Origin: CAYSIX01 sp964431205 | GTDB lineage: Bacteria; Planctomycetota; Phycisphaerae; Phycisphaerales; Phycisphaeraceae | NCBI GenBank assembly: GCA_964431205.1 | Contig: CAYSIX010000011.1 | Span: 1 to 31,581, forward strand | Length of the DNA stretch: 31,581 nucleotides | Direction: 5' to 3' | Shown: positions 1-8,082 of the stretch, in pieces | How positions within the stretch are numbered: position 1 is the stretch's first letter | Layout: every line of letters begins with the position of its first letter | The notes under the pieces: generated by a model | The model's database searches: none | Seen by the model: only the letters and a program-made list of their open reading frames with translations | Told to the model about the DNA's origin: nothing | Made by a program: the position numbers and the translations under genes

Positions 1-1263
1 GTGGGTGCCGTTGCCGCCGTTCTCGCTGGGCTTCATGCGGTAGGTGGCGGGGTTGGCCGAGCCGTCGCCGACGGTCATGGGCGAGCCGTTGTCGACCGTG
101 GCGTGGACGGTGGTGAGGGAGCCGCTGTGGAACTCGATCTGCGCGGAGGGGCCTTCCTCGGCCAGCAGGTCGCCGGCGACGAACTCCATGACCTCGGGGT
201 CGTCGTCGAAGACCTCGCTGAACTCGACGCTGCCGTTGTCAACGCGCAGCGTGCCGCGGAGGACCTCCATGCCGGAGCCGATCAACTGTCCGCCGCCGGT
301 GACGGAGACGAGGTTGCCGGTGCTGCTGTTCTCGCGGCCGACGACGAACCGACTGGTGCCATCGACACGTCCGCCGGCGTCGATGACCAAGGCGTTTCCG
401 GTCGACGCCCGCCCGATGTCGGATTCGCCACCGCCCAGCGTCATTGCTGAGCCGGCGCCGGAAACCGTCAGCGTGTTGTCGGGTGACGGGGCCGTGGTAC
501 CGACAATGAATAGGCCGACGGCGGCCGTGGCGCCATCGAGGATAGACGCCCGGTTGTTGAACTGCGGCGCCAGCGGCGTGGTGTTGTCGCCGAGCTGGAG
601 TCTGCCCGCCGTCATGGAAGTGCCGTCGCCGGTGACGATGAGTTGGCCGTTGTTTCCGCCTTGCAGGCCGACAAGGACGCTGGTGCTGCTGACCAGGGTC
701 GCACCGTCCTGAACGGTGAGGGACGAGTCGTCGCCGCCGTTGCTCCCGACGCGGATGTCGGCGACCGTGCCGCTGGCGCCGCCCATGCCGCGCAGGATGG
801 TCGAGGGGCCGCTGATCACGGCGGTGTTGCCGTCGGCTCCGTTCGCGTTGCCGAGGAAGAAAATGCCGGTGACGATCTCACCGCTGGTCTGGACCATGTG
901 ATTTGTCTGACCGGCCGAGGACCCGACGATGAAGAACCGCGTTGCCTCGTAGACGTTGCCCTGGCCCTCGGGATCAATGTCGAAGGTGATCGTCCCCGAC
1001 TCGCTCTGCATGAACAGGTCCTGCGTCGTGTAGCTGTTGGAGAACGTGACGGTGCCGGTCAGATCATTGTTGAAGTTGGCGCTGTCAGCCGTGCCGGGCA
1101 GGCCCATGTCCCAGTTGTCGGCTTCGATGAACTCGCCGCCGACGTCCTTGTTCCACGTCGTAGTGATCGCCCCGGCCGGGCCGGCCAGCACGAGGCACGC
1201 CGTCGCCGCGGGCCCCCACGCCCATCGGCTGATCCTTCCCCTCGCTCGTTTGCGTCCGCACAT
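1..1263 (-). CDS. Secreted beta-strand-repeat protein, PEP-CTERM-type paralog (3' end beyond window)
   Basis: The frame is open for 421 codons from an ATG at 1263 to the window edge, with no stop, so the C-terminus is missing. AAGGAAGG lies just upstream of the ATG. The N-terminus is basic followed by a hydrophobic stretch (ACLVLAGPAGA), a plausible Sec signal. The rest is rich in Gly, Asn, Asp, Thr and Val, with recurring short units of the type 'VGxxGGDxSxLxVxDGAT' and 'LxVTGDGTxxT', as expected of an extracellular beta-solenoid. It is clearly paralogous to the protein at 2746-4536: both contain VGDGSA-x-PATY near the same place, SDIGR, and similar N-terminal 'W..D.NW' elements. By analogy the missing end probably carries a PEP-CTERM sorting signal. 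The function is unknown; an exopolysaccharide-associated or surface structural role is inferred only. Confidence 0.85.
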   Translation of the reverse strand, partial: MCGRKRARGRISRWAWGPAATACLVLAGPAGAITTTWNKDVGGEFIEADNWDMGLPGTADSANFNNDLTGTVTFSNSYTTQDLFMQSESGTITFDIDPEGQGNVYEATRFFIVGSSAGQTNHMVQTSGEIVTGIFFLGNANGADGNTAVISGPSTILRGMGGASGTVADIRVGSNGGDDSSLTVQDGATLVSSTSVLVGLQGGNNGQLIVTGDGTSMTAGRLQLGDNTTPLAPQFNNRASILDGATAAVGLFIVGTTAPSPDNTLTVSGAGSAMTLGGGESDIGRASTGNALVIDAGGRVDGTSRFVVGRENSSTGNLVSVTGGGQLIGSGMEVLRGTLRVDNGSVEFSEVFDDDPEVMEFVAGDLLAEEGPSAQIEFHSGSLTTVHATVDNGSPMTVGDGSANPATYRMKPSENGGNGTH

Positions 1264-1476
1264 GGTTCCACCTTCCTTTTGGTTCGACGCAACGGTCTAC
1301 ACCGCACGTCTTTCACGCTTCCCGCTTCACGGGTCCGCCGACCGGCGGCCCGATCGCCTTCCGTTGTGCCGGCCGTTCGATGCGAATCGGCCCGGCTTAC
1401 CCCGCCGCGCACGATCGCGCGGGCTCTGTTCCGTCGGTCGGCACGCACCGTACGCCCATGCCGTCACCTCGCGCGC

Positions 1477-2673
1477 CTACGGGCCGCCACCGTTCAACCG
1501 CACCCGCGCCCCGATGATGTCTCCCGCTTGAACCCGGTTGCCGATCTCAAGCCGCGCCCACACCACCACGAGGCTCCCGTCCGGCAGCTCCACCGCGGAC
1601 GGATAACACACCTGTCGGCTCCAAAGGTCTGGCGTTTCGTCGGTCGGCTCGATCTGATCAATTATCAGCGGCTCACCCCACGTCTTGCCCCGGTCCCGCG
1701 ACGTGCGCAACGTCAGAGGCGTTCGGACCGACGTCTCGGAAGGGTTGTGGATCAGGACCAGCGTCCCGTCTGTCGTCGTCAACAGGAAGTGCGATGAGCC
1801 ATTGGCGGGCATGTCCATCCGCGTCGGCGCGGACCAAGTCCGGCCCTGGTCGGACGAGCGACTCAGCCACAGCCGGCCGTCATACGTCCGCAGCGTCATC
1901 AGCACGGTCCCGTCGGGCAACTGCGCGATGGTGGGCTCGGCGGCGCCCGTGTCCTCGGGGGTGCGGATCTCACCAAAGCGACGCCAGCTCGCCCCGTCAT
2001 CGCTGGAGATCGCCACCGCCGCGGTGTACGGCGCCTTGAAGTGGTAGATCGGCAGGGCCAGGTCGCCGCTGCTCAGCACGATCCCATTGCTGCGACACCC
2101 CCAGCCGGTCTCGTCGGTTACCCGCTCCGGTGAAGACCACGACTGGCCGCCGTCGTCCGTGACGCGAGTCAGGAGCCGATACGAGTCGACCCCCACCTCA
2201 CGCCGCTCCGCGTCGCGCAGTCCGACAAACGGATAGCGGTTCCACCGCCCGACCGTGTAGAACAACCACGTTCGATCGCCCTTTGTGATCCACGCCGGGT
2301 CGAAGTCCGACCGCGTCGGTTCGTCCTGAACCACAACGGCTTCGCTCCACGTCCGCCCCCCGTCTTCGGAGAACGACGCGAGGATCACCTGATGCACCGA
2401 CGCCTCGTAAGATCCGGAGAACCAGGCGACGGCCAGTCGCCCGTCCGCCAGCCGCGTCACGCTCGGCGCGTGGTTGAAACCATAATCGTTCGCGAGATCG
2501 TACGGATCGACCTTGGGGTAGCTGTATACCTCGGTCGTGAACATGACGTGCGGCGTCGATGGATCGGCGTGGCTCGCGGCCACCGCGCCGAGCGTCAGGG
2601 CAACGGCCATCGCGCTTCCAATGAGCAACCCGAAGCGATCAGCCGATGGTCGAAAAGTGATCATCGTAGGCAT
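1477..2673 (-). CDS. BNR/Asp-box sialidase-like secreted protein
   Basis: A 398-residue protein with a hydrophobic N-terminal segment (LLIGSAMAVALTLGAVAASHA) that should act as a Sec signal. Five Asp boxes of the S/T-x-D-x-G-x-T/S-W type are visible: SEDGGRTW, TDDGGQSW, SSDDGASW, SSDQGRTW and SRDRGKTW. This is the hallmark of the six-bladed sialidase/BNR fold. The opening 'NHAPSVTRLADGRLAVAWFSGS' region matches the style of the BNR_2 family. I do not see a clear FRIP motif, so true sialidase (GH33) activity is uncertain and another glycan-directed activity is possible. The start is ambiguous: a GTG at 2730 gives 19 more residues, ATG 2673 and ATG 2664 both precede the signal peptide, and none has a strong ribosome-binding site. 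It lies between two paralogous repeat proteins on the same strand. Confidence 0.85.
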   Translation of the reverse strand: MPTMITFRPSADRFGLLIGSAMAVALTLGAVAASHADPSTPHVMFTTEVYSYPKVDPYDLANDYGFNHAPSVTRLADGRLAVAWFSGSYEASVHQVILASFSEDGGRTWSEAVVVQDEPTRSDFDPAWITKGDRTWLFYTVGRWNRYPFVGLRDAERREVGVDSYRLLTRVTDDGGQSWSSPERVTDETGWGCRSNGIVLSSGDLALPIYHFKAPYTAAVAISSDDGASWRRFGEIRTPEDTGAAEPTIAQLPDGTVLMTLRTYDGRLWLSRSSDQGRTWSAPTRMDMPANGSSHFLLTTTDGTLVLIHNPSETSVRTPLTLRTSRDRGKTWGEPLIIDQIEPTDETPDLWSRQVCYPSAVELPDGSLVVVWARLEIGNRVQAGDIIGARVRLNGGGP

Positions 2674-2745
2674 CCACACACGAACACTCCGGTCGTCCGA
2701 AACCGTGCGGGGGCGGGTAAGCCACCGCACGGAGTGATGAGCATT

Positions 2746-4536
2746 TCAGGCATGCAGCCGCCCGACCGATCGTCGCCGCATCGCACCGGCGAACAGTCCG
2801 ATCACCATGAAGCCCGCTGCCGCCGGCTCCGGAACGAGAACGAACAGCCCGTCGGTCTGCACCGACACCGGCAGGGCGTCACCGCCCACGAACGAGACCG
2901 CGGTGTTCGACGGGTCGCCGGACTGCGCGCCCCAGCCGATCAGTTTCAGCTCCTGAGGGGTCGGCGCCACGAACGCGGTCAGGTCAATCTCGACAGAGCC
3001 GCCGTGTGTGAAAGTCCCGACGATATCCAGCAGATCGTGCGTCGTACCCGCTTCGATGAGCGAGGACAGGTCGCCGATCTCCAGCGCCAGCTCCATCCCG
3101 GTGTGATCCCAGTCGCCGTCGACGTGGATCACGCCCGCCGAGGCGCCGACGTCGACCTTGGCGCCCGCGTCACCCGAGACGTTGCCGACGACGTCGCCGC
3201 TGCCGGAGAGCGTGGCGTTGGAGCTGAGCATGAGGCCGTCGGCGAAGCTGTGCGTGCCGTTGAGGTCGTCGCCGGTCTTGAGCATGTGGTAGGTCGCCGG
3301 GGTGGCGCTGCCATCGCCGACGACAAAGGGTGAGCCATTCGCGACGTCGGCGTGAACGGTGGAGATCGAGCCGGTATTGAGATGGATCATGCCGGTGGCG
3401 CCGGTGTTGGCAACCAGGTTGCCGCCCTCGAACACACCGTCGTTGGCATTGAAGAAGTCGTTGAGGACAACATCACCGCCGTTGACGTTCAGCGCGCCGC
3501 GTCGGGCCTCGACGCCCGAGCCGGTGAGCCCGGCGCCGGCGCCGTTGACGTGGATGTTGTTGCCGACGCTGGCAGCGTCGACGCCCAGCACGTAGTTCGC
3601 CGAGCCGTCTACCTTTCCCCCGTCCTCGATCTGGAGAGTGTGGCCGGCACCGACTCGTCCGATGTCGCTGCGCCCGGTACCGACGATTGACAGCGTTGAG
3701 CCGGCGCCGGAGACCAACGTGGTGTTGTTGTCGCCGAACTCGGTGACGCCCATGAGCAATTGGTCTCCGGTGACGTGTGCCCCGTCGAGGACCTCGAGGC
3801 GGTTGTTTTCGGCCTGGGCCGAGAGGCCGCCGCCGACTTGTATGCTGGCGCCCACGGTCACGGTGGTGTCCTCGCCGGTGACCTTCATCAGGCCATTCGC
3901 CGCGTCGACCAGTCCGATGATGATCTGGCCGGGCGAGGTGGCGGTGGCGCCGTCGCGGACAATGAACTGCGTATTGTCTGAGCCACCACTGCCGACTCGG
4001 AATGCGCCACCCGTGGCGGTGGCTTCGAGTTGGGTGTCGGCGCCGATGACCTCGATGATGTCGCCGTTCGTCGCCCCCGAGGTGTTGCCCATCAGATAGA
4101 ACTGGGCGACGACGTGGCCGCCGATGAACTGAATGTGGTTGTCCTCGCTCACCGCGGTGCCGGTGAGAAAGAAGCTGGACATCGTCCAGGTGTGCTCGCC
4201 GGTGTCGAAGGCGATGGTTCCGGCGTCGTTCTGGACGAATGTTCGAAAGTGCGTGGCGTCGGCGTTGAAGGTAATGGTCCCGTCCACGTTGGTCGCGCTG
4301 TTGAAGATCGCAAGGTCCGTGGCCGGGTCGTCGTTGCCCGGTGCGACGCCGCTCCAGTTGGCGTCGTCGTTGAACACGCCGCCGGTCGACGGGCCGGTCC
4401 AGACCGTGGTGGCGGCCGGTGTGTGCGTGGCACCACCAAGCACAGCCGCCAAAGCAGCGCCGAACACAACCGCTCGCCGTGGATCGCAGCGTCGGCCCCG
4501 TCGGTCAAAACATAGATTCCTAGTATTCTTTTGCAT
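2746..4536 (-). CDS. PEP-CTERM-anchored secreted repeat protein
   Basis: A 596-residue protein. The ATG at 4536 is chosen because GGAGGG sits 5-10 bases upstream and a signal peptide follows (basic NLCFDRRGRRCDPRR, then VVFGAALAAVLGGA). An in-frame start 35 codons upstream would put non-signal sequence in front. The body is a long Gly/Asn/Asp/Thr/Val-rich series of short beta-strand units (for example DGGKVDGSANYVLGV). The C-terminus is a textbook PEP-CTERM signal: VPEP, then a hydrophobic helix (AAGFMVIGLFAGAM), then RRRS. In PEP-CTERM systems such proteins are exported, processed by an exosortase and linked to the exopolysaccharide matrix; no exosortase is seen in this window. It is paralogous to the gene at 1-1263. 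It is probably first in a leftward transcription unit with the sialidase-like gene. Confidence 0.9.
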   Translation of the reverse strand: MQKNTRNLCFDRRGRRCDPRRAVVFGAALAAVLGGATHTPAATTVWTGPSTGGVFNDDANWSGVAPGNDDPATDLAIFNSATNVDGTITFNADATHFRTFVQNDAGTIAFDTGEHTWTMSSFFLTGTAVSEDNHIQFIGGHVVAQFYLMGNTSGATNGDIIEVIGADTQLEATATGGAFRVGSGGSDNTQFIVRDGATATSPGQIIIGLVDAANGLMKVTGEDTTVTVGASIQVGGGLSAQAENNRLEVLDGAHVTGDQLLMGVTEFGDNNTTLVSGAGSTLSIVGTGRSDIGRVGAGHTLQIEDGGKVDGSANYVLGVDAASVGNNIHVNGAGAGLTGSGVEARRGALNVNGGDVVLNDFFNANDGVFEGGNLVANTGATGMIHLNTGSISTVHADVANGSPFVVGDGSATPATYHMLKTGDDLNGTHSFADGLMLSSNATLSGSGDVVGNVSGDAGAKVDVGASAGVIHVDGDWDHTGMELALEIGDLSSLIEAGTTHDLLDIVGTFTHGGSVEIDLTAFVAPTPQELKLIGWGAQSGDPSNTAVSFVGGDALPVSVQTDGLFVLVPEPAAAGFMVIGLFAGAMRRRSVGRLHA

Positions 4537-5079
4537 CGTTCCCTCCTGTTGTGAAAAAAGGTTTGTGGGTCGCGTCGAGGTGACAGGTCCAATCCGTTCT
4601 AAGAGAGTCAGGCGTGGCTCACGCCCCGTTGCCCAGTCCAATTGTTCAGTCGATCACCACTCGGCTGGGTTCCCTCTGGCTCTGTCAAGGCCGGCCGGCC
4701 TCAGGGAAGCATCCGGCGGGACTCGCCTCCGTTTGAACCCGACATGCCCGAACGTGCGAATCCGCTCTGACAGACGTGTGCATCGGTAGAAGCCTCAGGT
4801 CAACGATGCGCGGCATGATAACGGTGGATACATTTGGATGCAAGAGGAAAATCGCGGGTGAAATGGGCGGCCCCGTGGCCGCCGGTCGGCGGGACGATCC
4901 GGCGGTGAAGCGGGGTATTATGCTAAGTATTTGATTTTTATGATGTTGTATTAAACGACGCGATGCGCAAGACCGATTAAGTGGGCTTGCGGATCGGGCG
5001 CGGGGCCCCGCACAGAATTTTCGCGGAGGGTCGCTTCCCCTCTTGACGACGGATGTATCCAGGTGGTAACCTGACGGCC
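4537..5079. promoter_or_regulatory. 543-bp divergent intergenic region with AT-rich island
   Basis: No convincing gene lies in this stretch between the PEP-CTERM gene (leftward) and the GntR gene (rightward). Two things stand out. A perfect 7-bp inverted repeat with a 4-base loop lies at 4866-4883 (GGCGGCC / GGCCGCC). A strongly AT-rich block lies at 4916-4956, in contrast to the GC-rich surroundings, and is the likeliest location for divergent promoters. I could not settle on convincing -35/-10 pairs. The leader in front of the PEP-CTERM gene would be long (about 380 bases) if transcription starts in the AT-rich block. Confidence 0.4.
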
Positions 5080-5853
5080 ATGCTTGAAGCAACCAGTCCA
5101 AGCCTTTACGAGGAGGCGTACGAGCGGATTCGGGACATGCTCCTGTACGGGGAGATCGCCGTCGGCTCGCGCATCTCCAGCGTGGAGCTTTCCAAGAAGC
5201 TGGGGATCAGCCGGACGCCCATCCGCGAGGCGATCCGACGCCTGGCCAGTGAGGGCTTGATCAAGCAGGTTTCCGGGTACGGGGCCTTCATGCAGATGCC
5301 CACGCGCGACGAGCTGGTCGAGCTTTATGACATGCGCGAGCTGATGGAGACGTTCGCCGCCGGTGAGGCCGCCGCCCGCATGAGCGAGTCGGAGCTGGGC
5401 GAGCTCGAAGAGTGTTGTCGCCAGTGGCGGGAGATGATCGTTCAGTTGAAGCGACTCAAGGGTCAGCAATTGATCCGGCGCCTCTACAACCGCTGGATCA
5501 CGGTGGATGAGCACTTTCATGAGGTGTTGCTCGCGGCCAGTCGCAACCGACTGCTGCGCAAGACCGTCTCCGACATGCGTCTGCTCAGCCGGACACTGGA
5601 TTTCAGGAGACTGGACAAGAGCGTTGTGCCACCGATCACTTACTCCAGTGCGGCGTGGACGTACCGCCACCACGCGTCGCTCGTGAGTGCGTTGCGGCGC
5701 CGAAACGCCGATCTGGCGCGTATGTGGATGAGCCGACAGATCCGGACGGGCAAGCGGTTGCACCTCCAACACATGGAAATCTATCTCCGCGCTGGGTCTG
5801 ACCTTCGTCAGCGATCGTCGCGGGACGGCGATCGTCCGTTTGACCAAGCGTGA
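5080..5853 (+). CDS. GntR-family transcriptional regulator, FadR/FCD type
   Basis: A 257-residue regulator. Residues about 8-70 form the GntR winged helix (ERIRDMLLYGEI..., then LSKKLGISRTPIREAIRRLASEGLI). Residues about 80-225 are an all-helical FCD ligand domain with the DEHFHEVLLAAS element and a later HHASLVSALRRR element, which supply the usual metal/ligand-binding Asp and His residues. FCD regulators normally sense small organic acids such as sugar acids. The start is uncertain: ATG 5080 has AGGTGG 14 bases upstream, while an ATG at 5053 would add nine residues but lacks a ribosome-binding site. It is divergent from the secreted-protein genes and precedes a prepilin-like gene, so it may control either side; the target is not shown by the sequence. 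Confidence 0.9.
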   Translation: MLEATSPSLYEEAYERIRDMLLYGEIAVGSRISSVELSKKLGISRTPIREAIRRLASEGLIKQVSGYGAFMQMPTRDELVELYDMRELMETFAAGEAAARMSESELGELEECCRQWREMIVQLKRLKGQQLIRRLYNRWITVDEHFHEVLLAASRNRLLRKTVSDMRLLSRTLDFRRLDKSVVPPITYSSAAWTYRHHASLVSALRRRNADLARMWMSRQIRTGKRLHLQHMEIYLRAGSDLRQRSSRDGDRPFDQA

Positions 5854-6019
5854 TTCGCGGAGTCCTGGCACTGACAACGTTGGCCCGGATACGGCGTTCT
5901 CTGGAGCAGTCTCACCTCTGTCGTGTTCGACGACGGATGGCCCAACCGCCGGGGCACAAGCGGTCAAGCCCGAAGCGCGTCGGGCGTCACATCACAGACA
6001 GCAGAGGAGCAGGATAATA

Positions 6020-6853
6020 ATGTGCTCGCAAACAAAGAGAACCAGAGCGACAGCGTGGTGGGGCGGCGCCCGGCTTTCACGATCACGTCGTAGGAAGTGT
6101 GGATTTACGCTCATCGAGCTGCTGGTCGTCATCAGCATCATTGCGATCCTGATCGGTATTCTGCTCCCGGCGCTGGGTGCGGGACGCGAAGCCGCTCGGG
6201 CCGCCGTCTGCCTGAGCAATCAACGGCAGGTCGGTCTGAGCAACGTTCTGTATTCAACCGATTTCGACGACTGGATCACGCCGATCGTGGTGTTTACCAG
6301 TTCAGAGTTTGGGTATCTCCCCAAGGGCTTTGACGTCGCGGAGTTTCAGATGAGCTACCTGGTGCGGAACTACACCGGCGGCGACGCGGGGCATTGGATA
6401 TGCCCGTCCGATGAGCGGCTGCGCGCGGATGGTTCGGGAGAGCGTCAGGTTGGCACGGATGCCAAGCCGCCGGGCCAGATCACGTACAGCTACAACCAGA
6501 ACCTGGGCCTGCCCAGGCAACGGGACGCGGTGTACACGGATCCCTTCCCCTGGCAGCCCAACGTTCATAACCCTTTTTCGAAGCGTCACGTTCTTGAACC
6601 AAGCAGCACCGGCATCTTCTTCGAGTCGAACGAGGGCCTCACGATTGACTACACGACGTCGTTTGGTGCTCCGGATTTCTTCGGATTTCGTCACGGCGGC
6701 GACAAGTACATGAGCATCAGCTTCGTCGACGGGCATGGGGCGACGCGCGAGCGGGATCAAGTCGCACTGGAGAGCGCTTCAGTCCCGCGTCCGGAAGGCT
6801 ATCAGGCCCTGTGGTTCGGCAGTGAGTCCTACGAAAGCCCGCTGCGCTTTTGA
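6020..6853 (+). CDS. Type II secretion prepilin-like protein with N-terminal methylation motif
   Basis: A 277-residue protein. The ATG at 6020 has GAGGAG and AGGA 6-16 bases upstream. A 28-residue basic leader ends at Gly28 before FTLIELLVVISIIAILIGIL, the classic prepilin cleavage/methylation site with Glu at +5, followed by the conserved PALGAGREAARAAVCLSNQRQVGL-type region. This is the DUF1559/pseudopilin style that is heavily expanded in planctomycetes. Near the C-terminus RHGGDKYMSISFVDGH resembles the H-X9-DG element of that family but has 11 residues between His and Asp-Gly. It should be an inner-membrane protein processed by a prepilin peptidase. Its role in secretion or surface structure is unknown. 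Some 166 bp separate it from the GntR gene. Confidence 0.88.
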   Translation: MCSQTKRTRATAWWGGARLSRSRRRKCGFTLIELLVVISIIAILIGILLPALGAGREAARAAVCLSNQRQVGLSNVLYSTDFDDWITPIVVFTSSEFGYLPKGFDVAEFQMSYLVRNYTGGDAGHWICPSDERLRADGSGERQVGTDAKPPGQITYSYNQNLGLPRQRDAVYTDPFPWQPNVHNPFSKRHVLEPSSTGIFFESNEGLTIDYTTSFGAPDFFGFRHGGDKYMSISFVDGHGATRERDQVALESASVPRPEGYQALWFGSESYESPLRF

Positions 6854-7107
6854 TCAGCCAACCACGCGTCCACTTGGACCGTGTGAACGAAGCCGTGCGA
6901 CGGCCGCCAGACGGGGACGGTGGGTTGAGCGATGGTCGCCGCCACACCAGAGCCACGGAGTCGTCCCCGATCCGGGCGAAACGCGTCAAGCCGCGGCGTC
7001 GGAAGACCACACCCCAGTCACCCGAGGCTCCCGACCACGTACACCCGGCGCCCGATACACCTGTGCGCGGCACGCTCGGCCACGGCCGGCACACGACGGA
7101 GAGACGC

Positions 7108-8082
7108 ATGATTGAGTCACAAGCGGTTGGGTCGACGTCAAGGAACGTCGGGCGTGGGTTCATCGGTGCGATCGTCGTGGGCGTCTTCGGCACGATCGGC
7201 TTCGGTCAGGCGCCAACCCCCAAGCTCATACCGAACGACGGCGTCATCGACGAGGCCGGACACTATTACCTCGAGCGGGACATGCTGGTCGAACGCGAAG
7301 CCGGACTCCGCGTCCTTGCCGACGACGTGTTGATCGACCTGCGCGGCCACGCCCTGAGATTCAACGGCGATCCTCGGCCCGGGGTCTACGGCGTCGTGTC
7401 CAGCAACCGCAAGGGCGTGACCGTCCGCAACGGCGTGATCGGTGGGTTCTGGTTTGGAACTCACTGCACGCAAAACAGCCGCCTGCGGATCCACGACGTC
7501 ACCTTTGATGACATCCCATACCTTGCGATCAACGTCGCCCAGTCCAGCGACGTGCGGATCTGCGACAACGAGTTCCTGAACTTCCGTTATGACGTGAAGC
7601 GGTCGGCAAAGGATCACTACGTCATCGGTATCAACATCGGTGCCGAGGACGTGGTGATCAGCGGAAACCGGTTCGACGCCCACTACGCTGGAAACAGCCC
7701 GCATGAGATGGGTGTCGAGACCGTGTTCGTTCTGTTCAGCGCCAACGTGAGCCAGCGATGCGTGGTCACGCACAACACCATGAAGGCGAACGTCGTGCTC
7801 GACCGCAGCTACGGGATCTGGGTCGCCTCGAACAGCCAGACGGTGGTGACGCACAACACGGTCCACAACATGAAGTTCGGGATCACTCTGGCCAGGGAGG
7901 CGTCGGGGATCGTCGGGTTCAACCGTTTTAGCGCGGACCCGCCGCCCTCGGAAGCGATGCGGGTGGCCACGGCGGGCATCTCAAGCAGCGCCCCAAAGCG
8001 CATCTTCGTTGCTGAGAACGAGTTCGACGGCGTGGACGCGCCCATGAAACTGCCCGAGGACGGCGGCGCGGTCATCTATTGA
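7108..8082 (+). CDS. Secreted right-handed parallel beta-helix protein
   Basis: A 324-residue protein. GGAGAG precedes the ATG at 7108 with normal spacing. An N-terminal hydrophobic stretch (FIGAIVVGVFGTIGFGQA) should be a signal peptide. The body has repeated short strands with Asn/Asp ladders: VTVRNGVIGGF, VRICDNEFLNF, VVISGNRFDAHY, CVVTHNTMKANV, TVVTHNTVHNM and GIVGFNRFSA. This is typical of the NosD/pectate-lyase-like PbH1 fold used by polysaccharide lyases, epimerases and glycoside hydrolases. No catalytic set could be assigned with certainty. The 3' end overlaps the convergent epimerase gene by 11 bp. The 254 bp upstream of the start show no other gene. Confidence 0.82.
   Translation: MIESQAVGSTSRNVGRGFIGAIVVGVFGTIGFGQAPTPKLIPNDGVIDEAGHYYLERDMLVEREAGLRVLADDVLIDLRGHALRFNGDPRPGVYGVVSSNRKGVTVRNGVIGGFWFGTHCTQNSRLRIHDVTFDDIPYLAINVAQSSDVRICDNEFLNFRYDVKRSAKDHYVIGINIGAEDVVISGNRFDAHYAGNSPHEMGVETVFVLFSANVSQRCVVTHNTMKANVVLDRSYGIWVASNSQTVVTHNTVHNMKFGITLAREASGIVGFNRFSADPPPSEAMRVATAGISSSAPKRIFVAENEFDGVDAPMKLPEDGGAVIY

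Noticed and set aside
4951..5967. A 338-codon minus-strand open frame opposite the GntR gene
   Set aside because: The GntR winged helix and FCD domain on the plus strand are unmistakable; the minus frame has no recognisable feature.
6850..7107. An 86-codon in-frame extension ahead of the beta-helix protein
   Set aside because: It would place a charged, Pro/Arg-rich segment before a clear signal peptide, and the ribosome-binding site GGAGAG supports the ATG at 7108.
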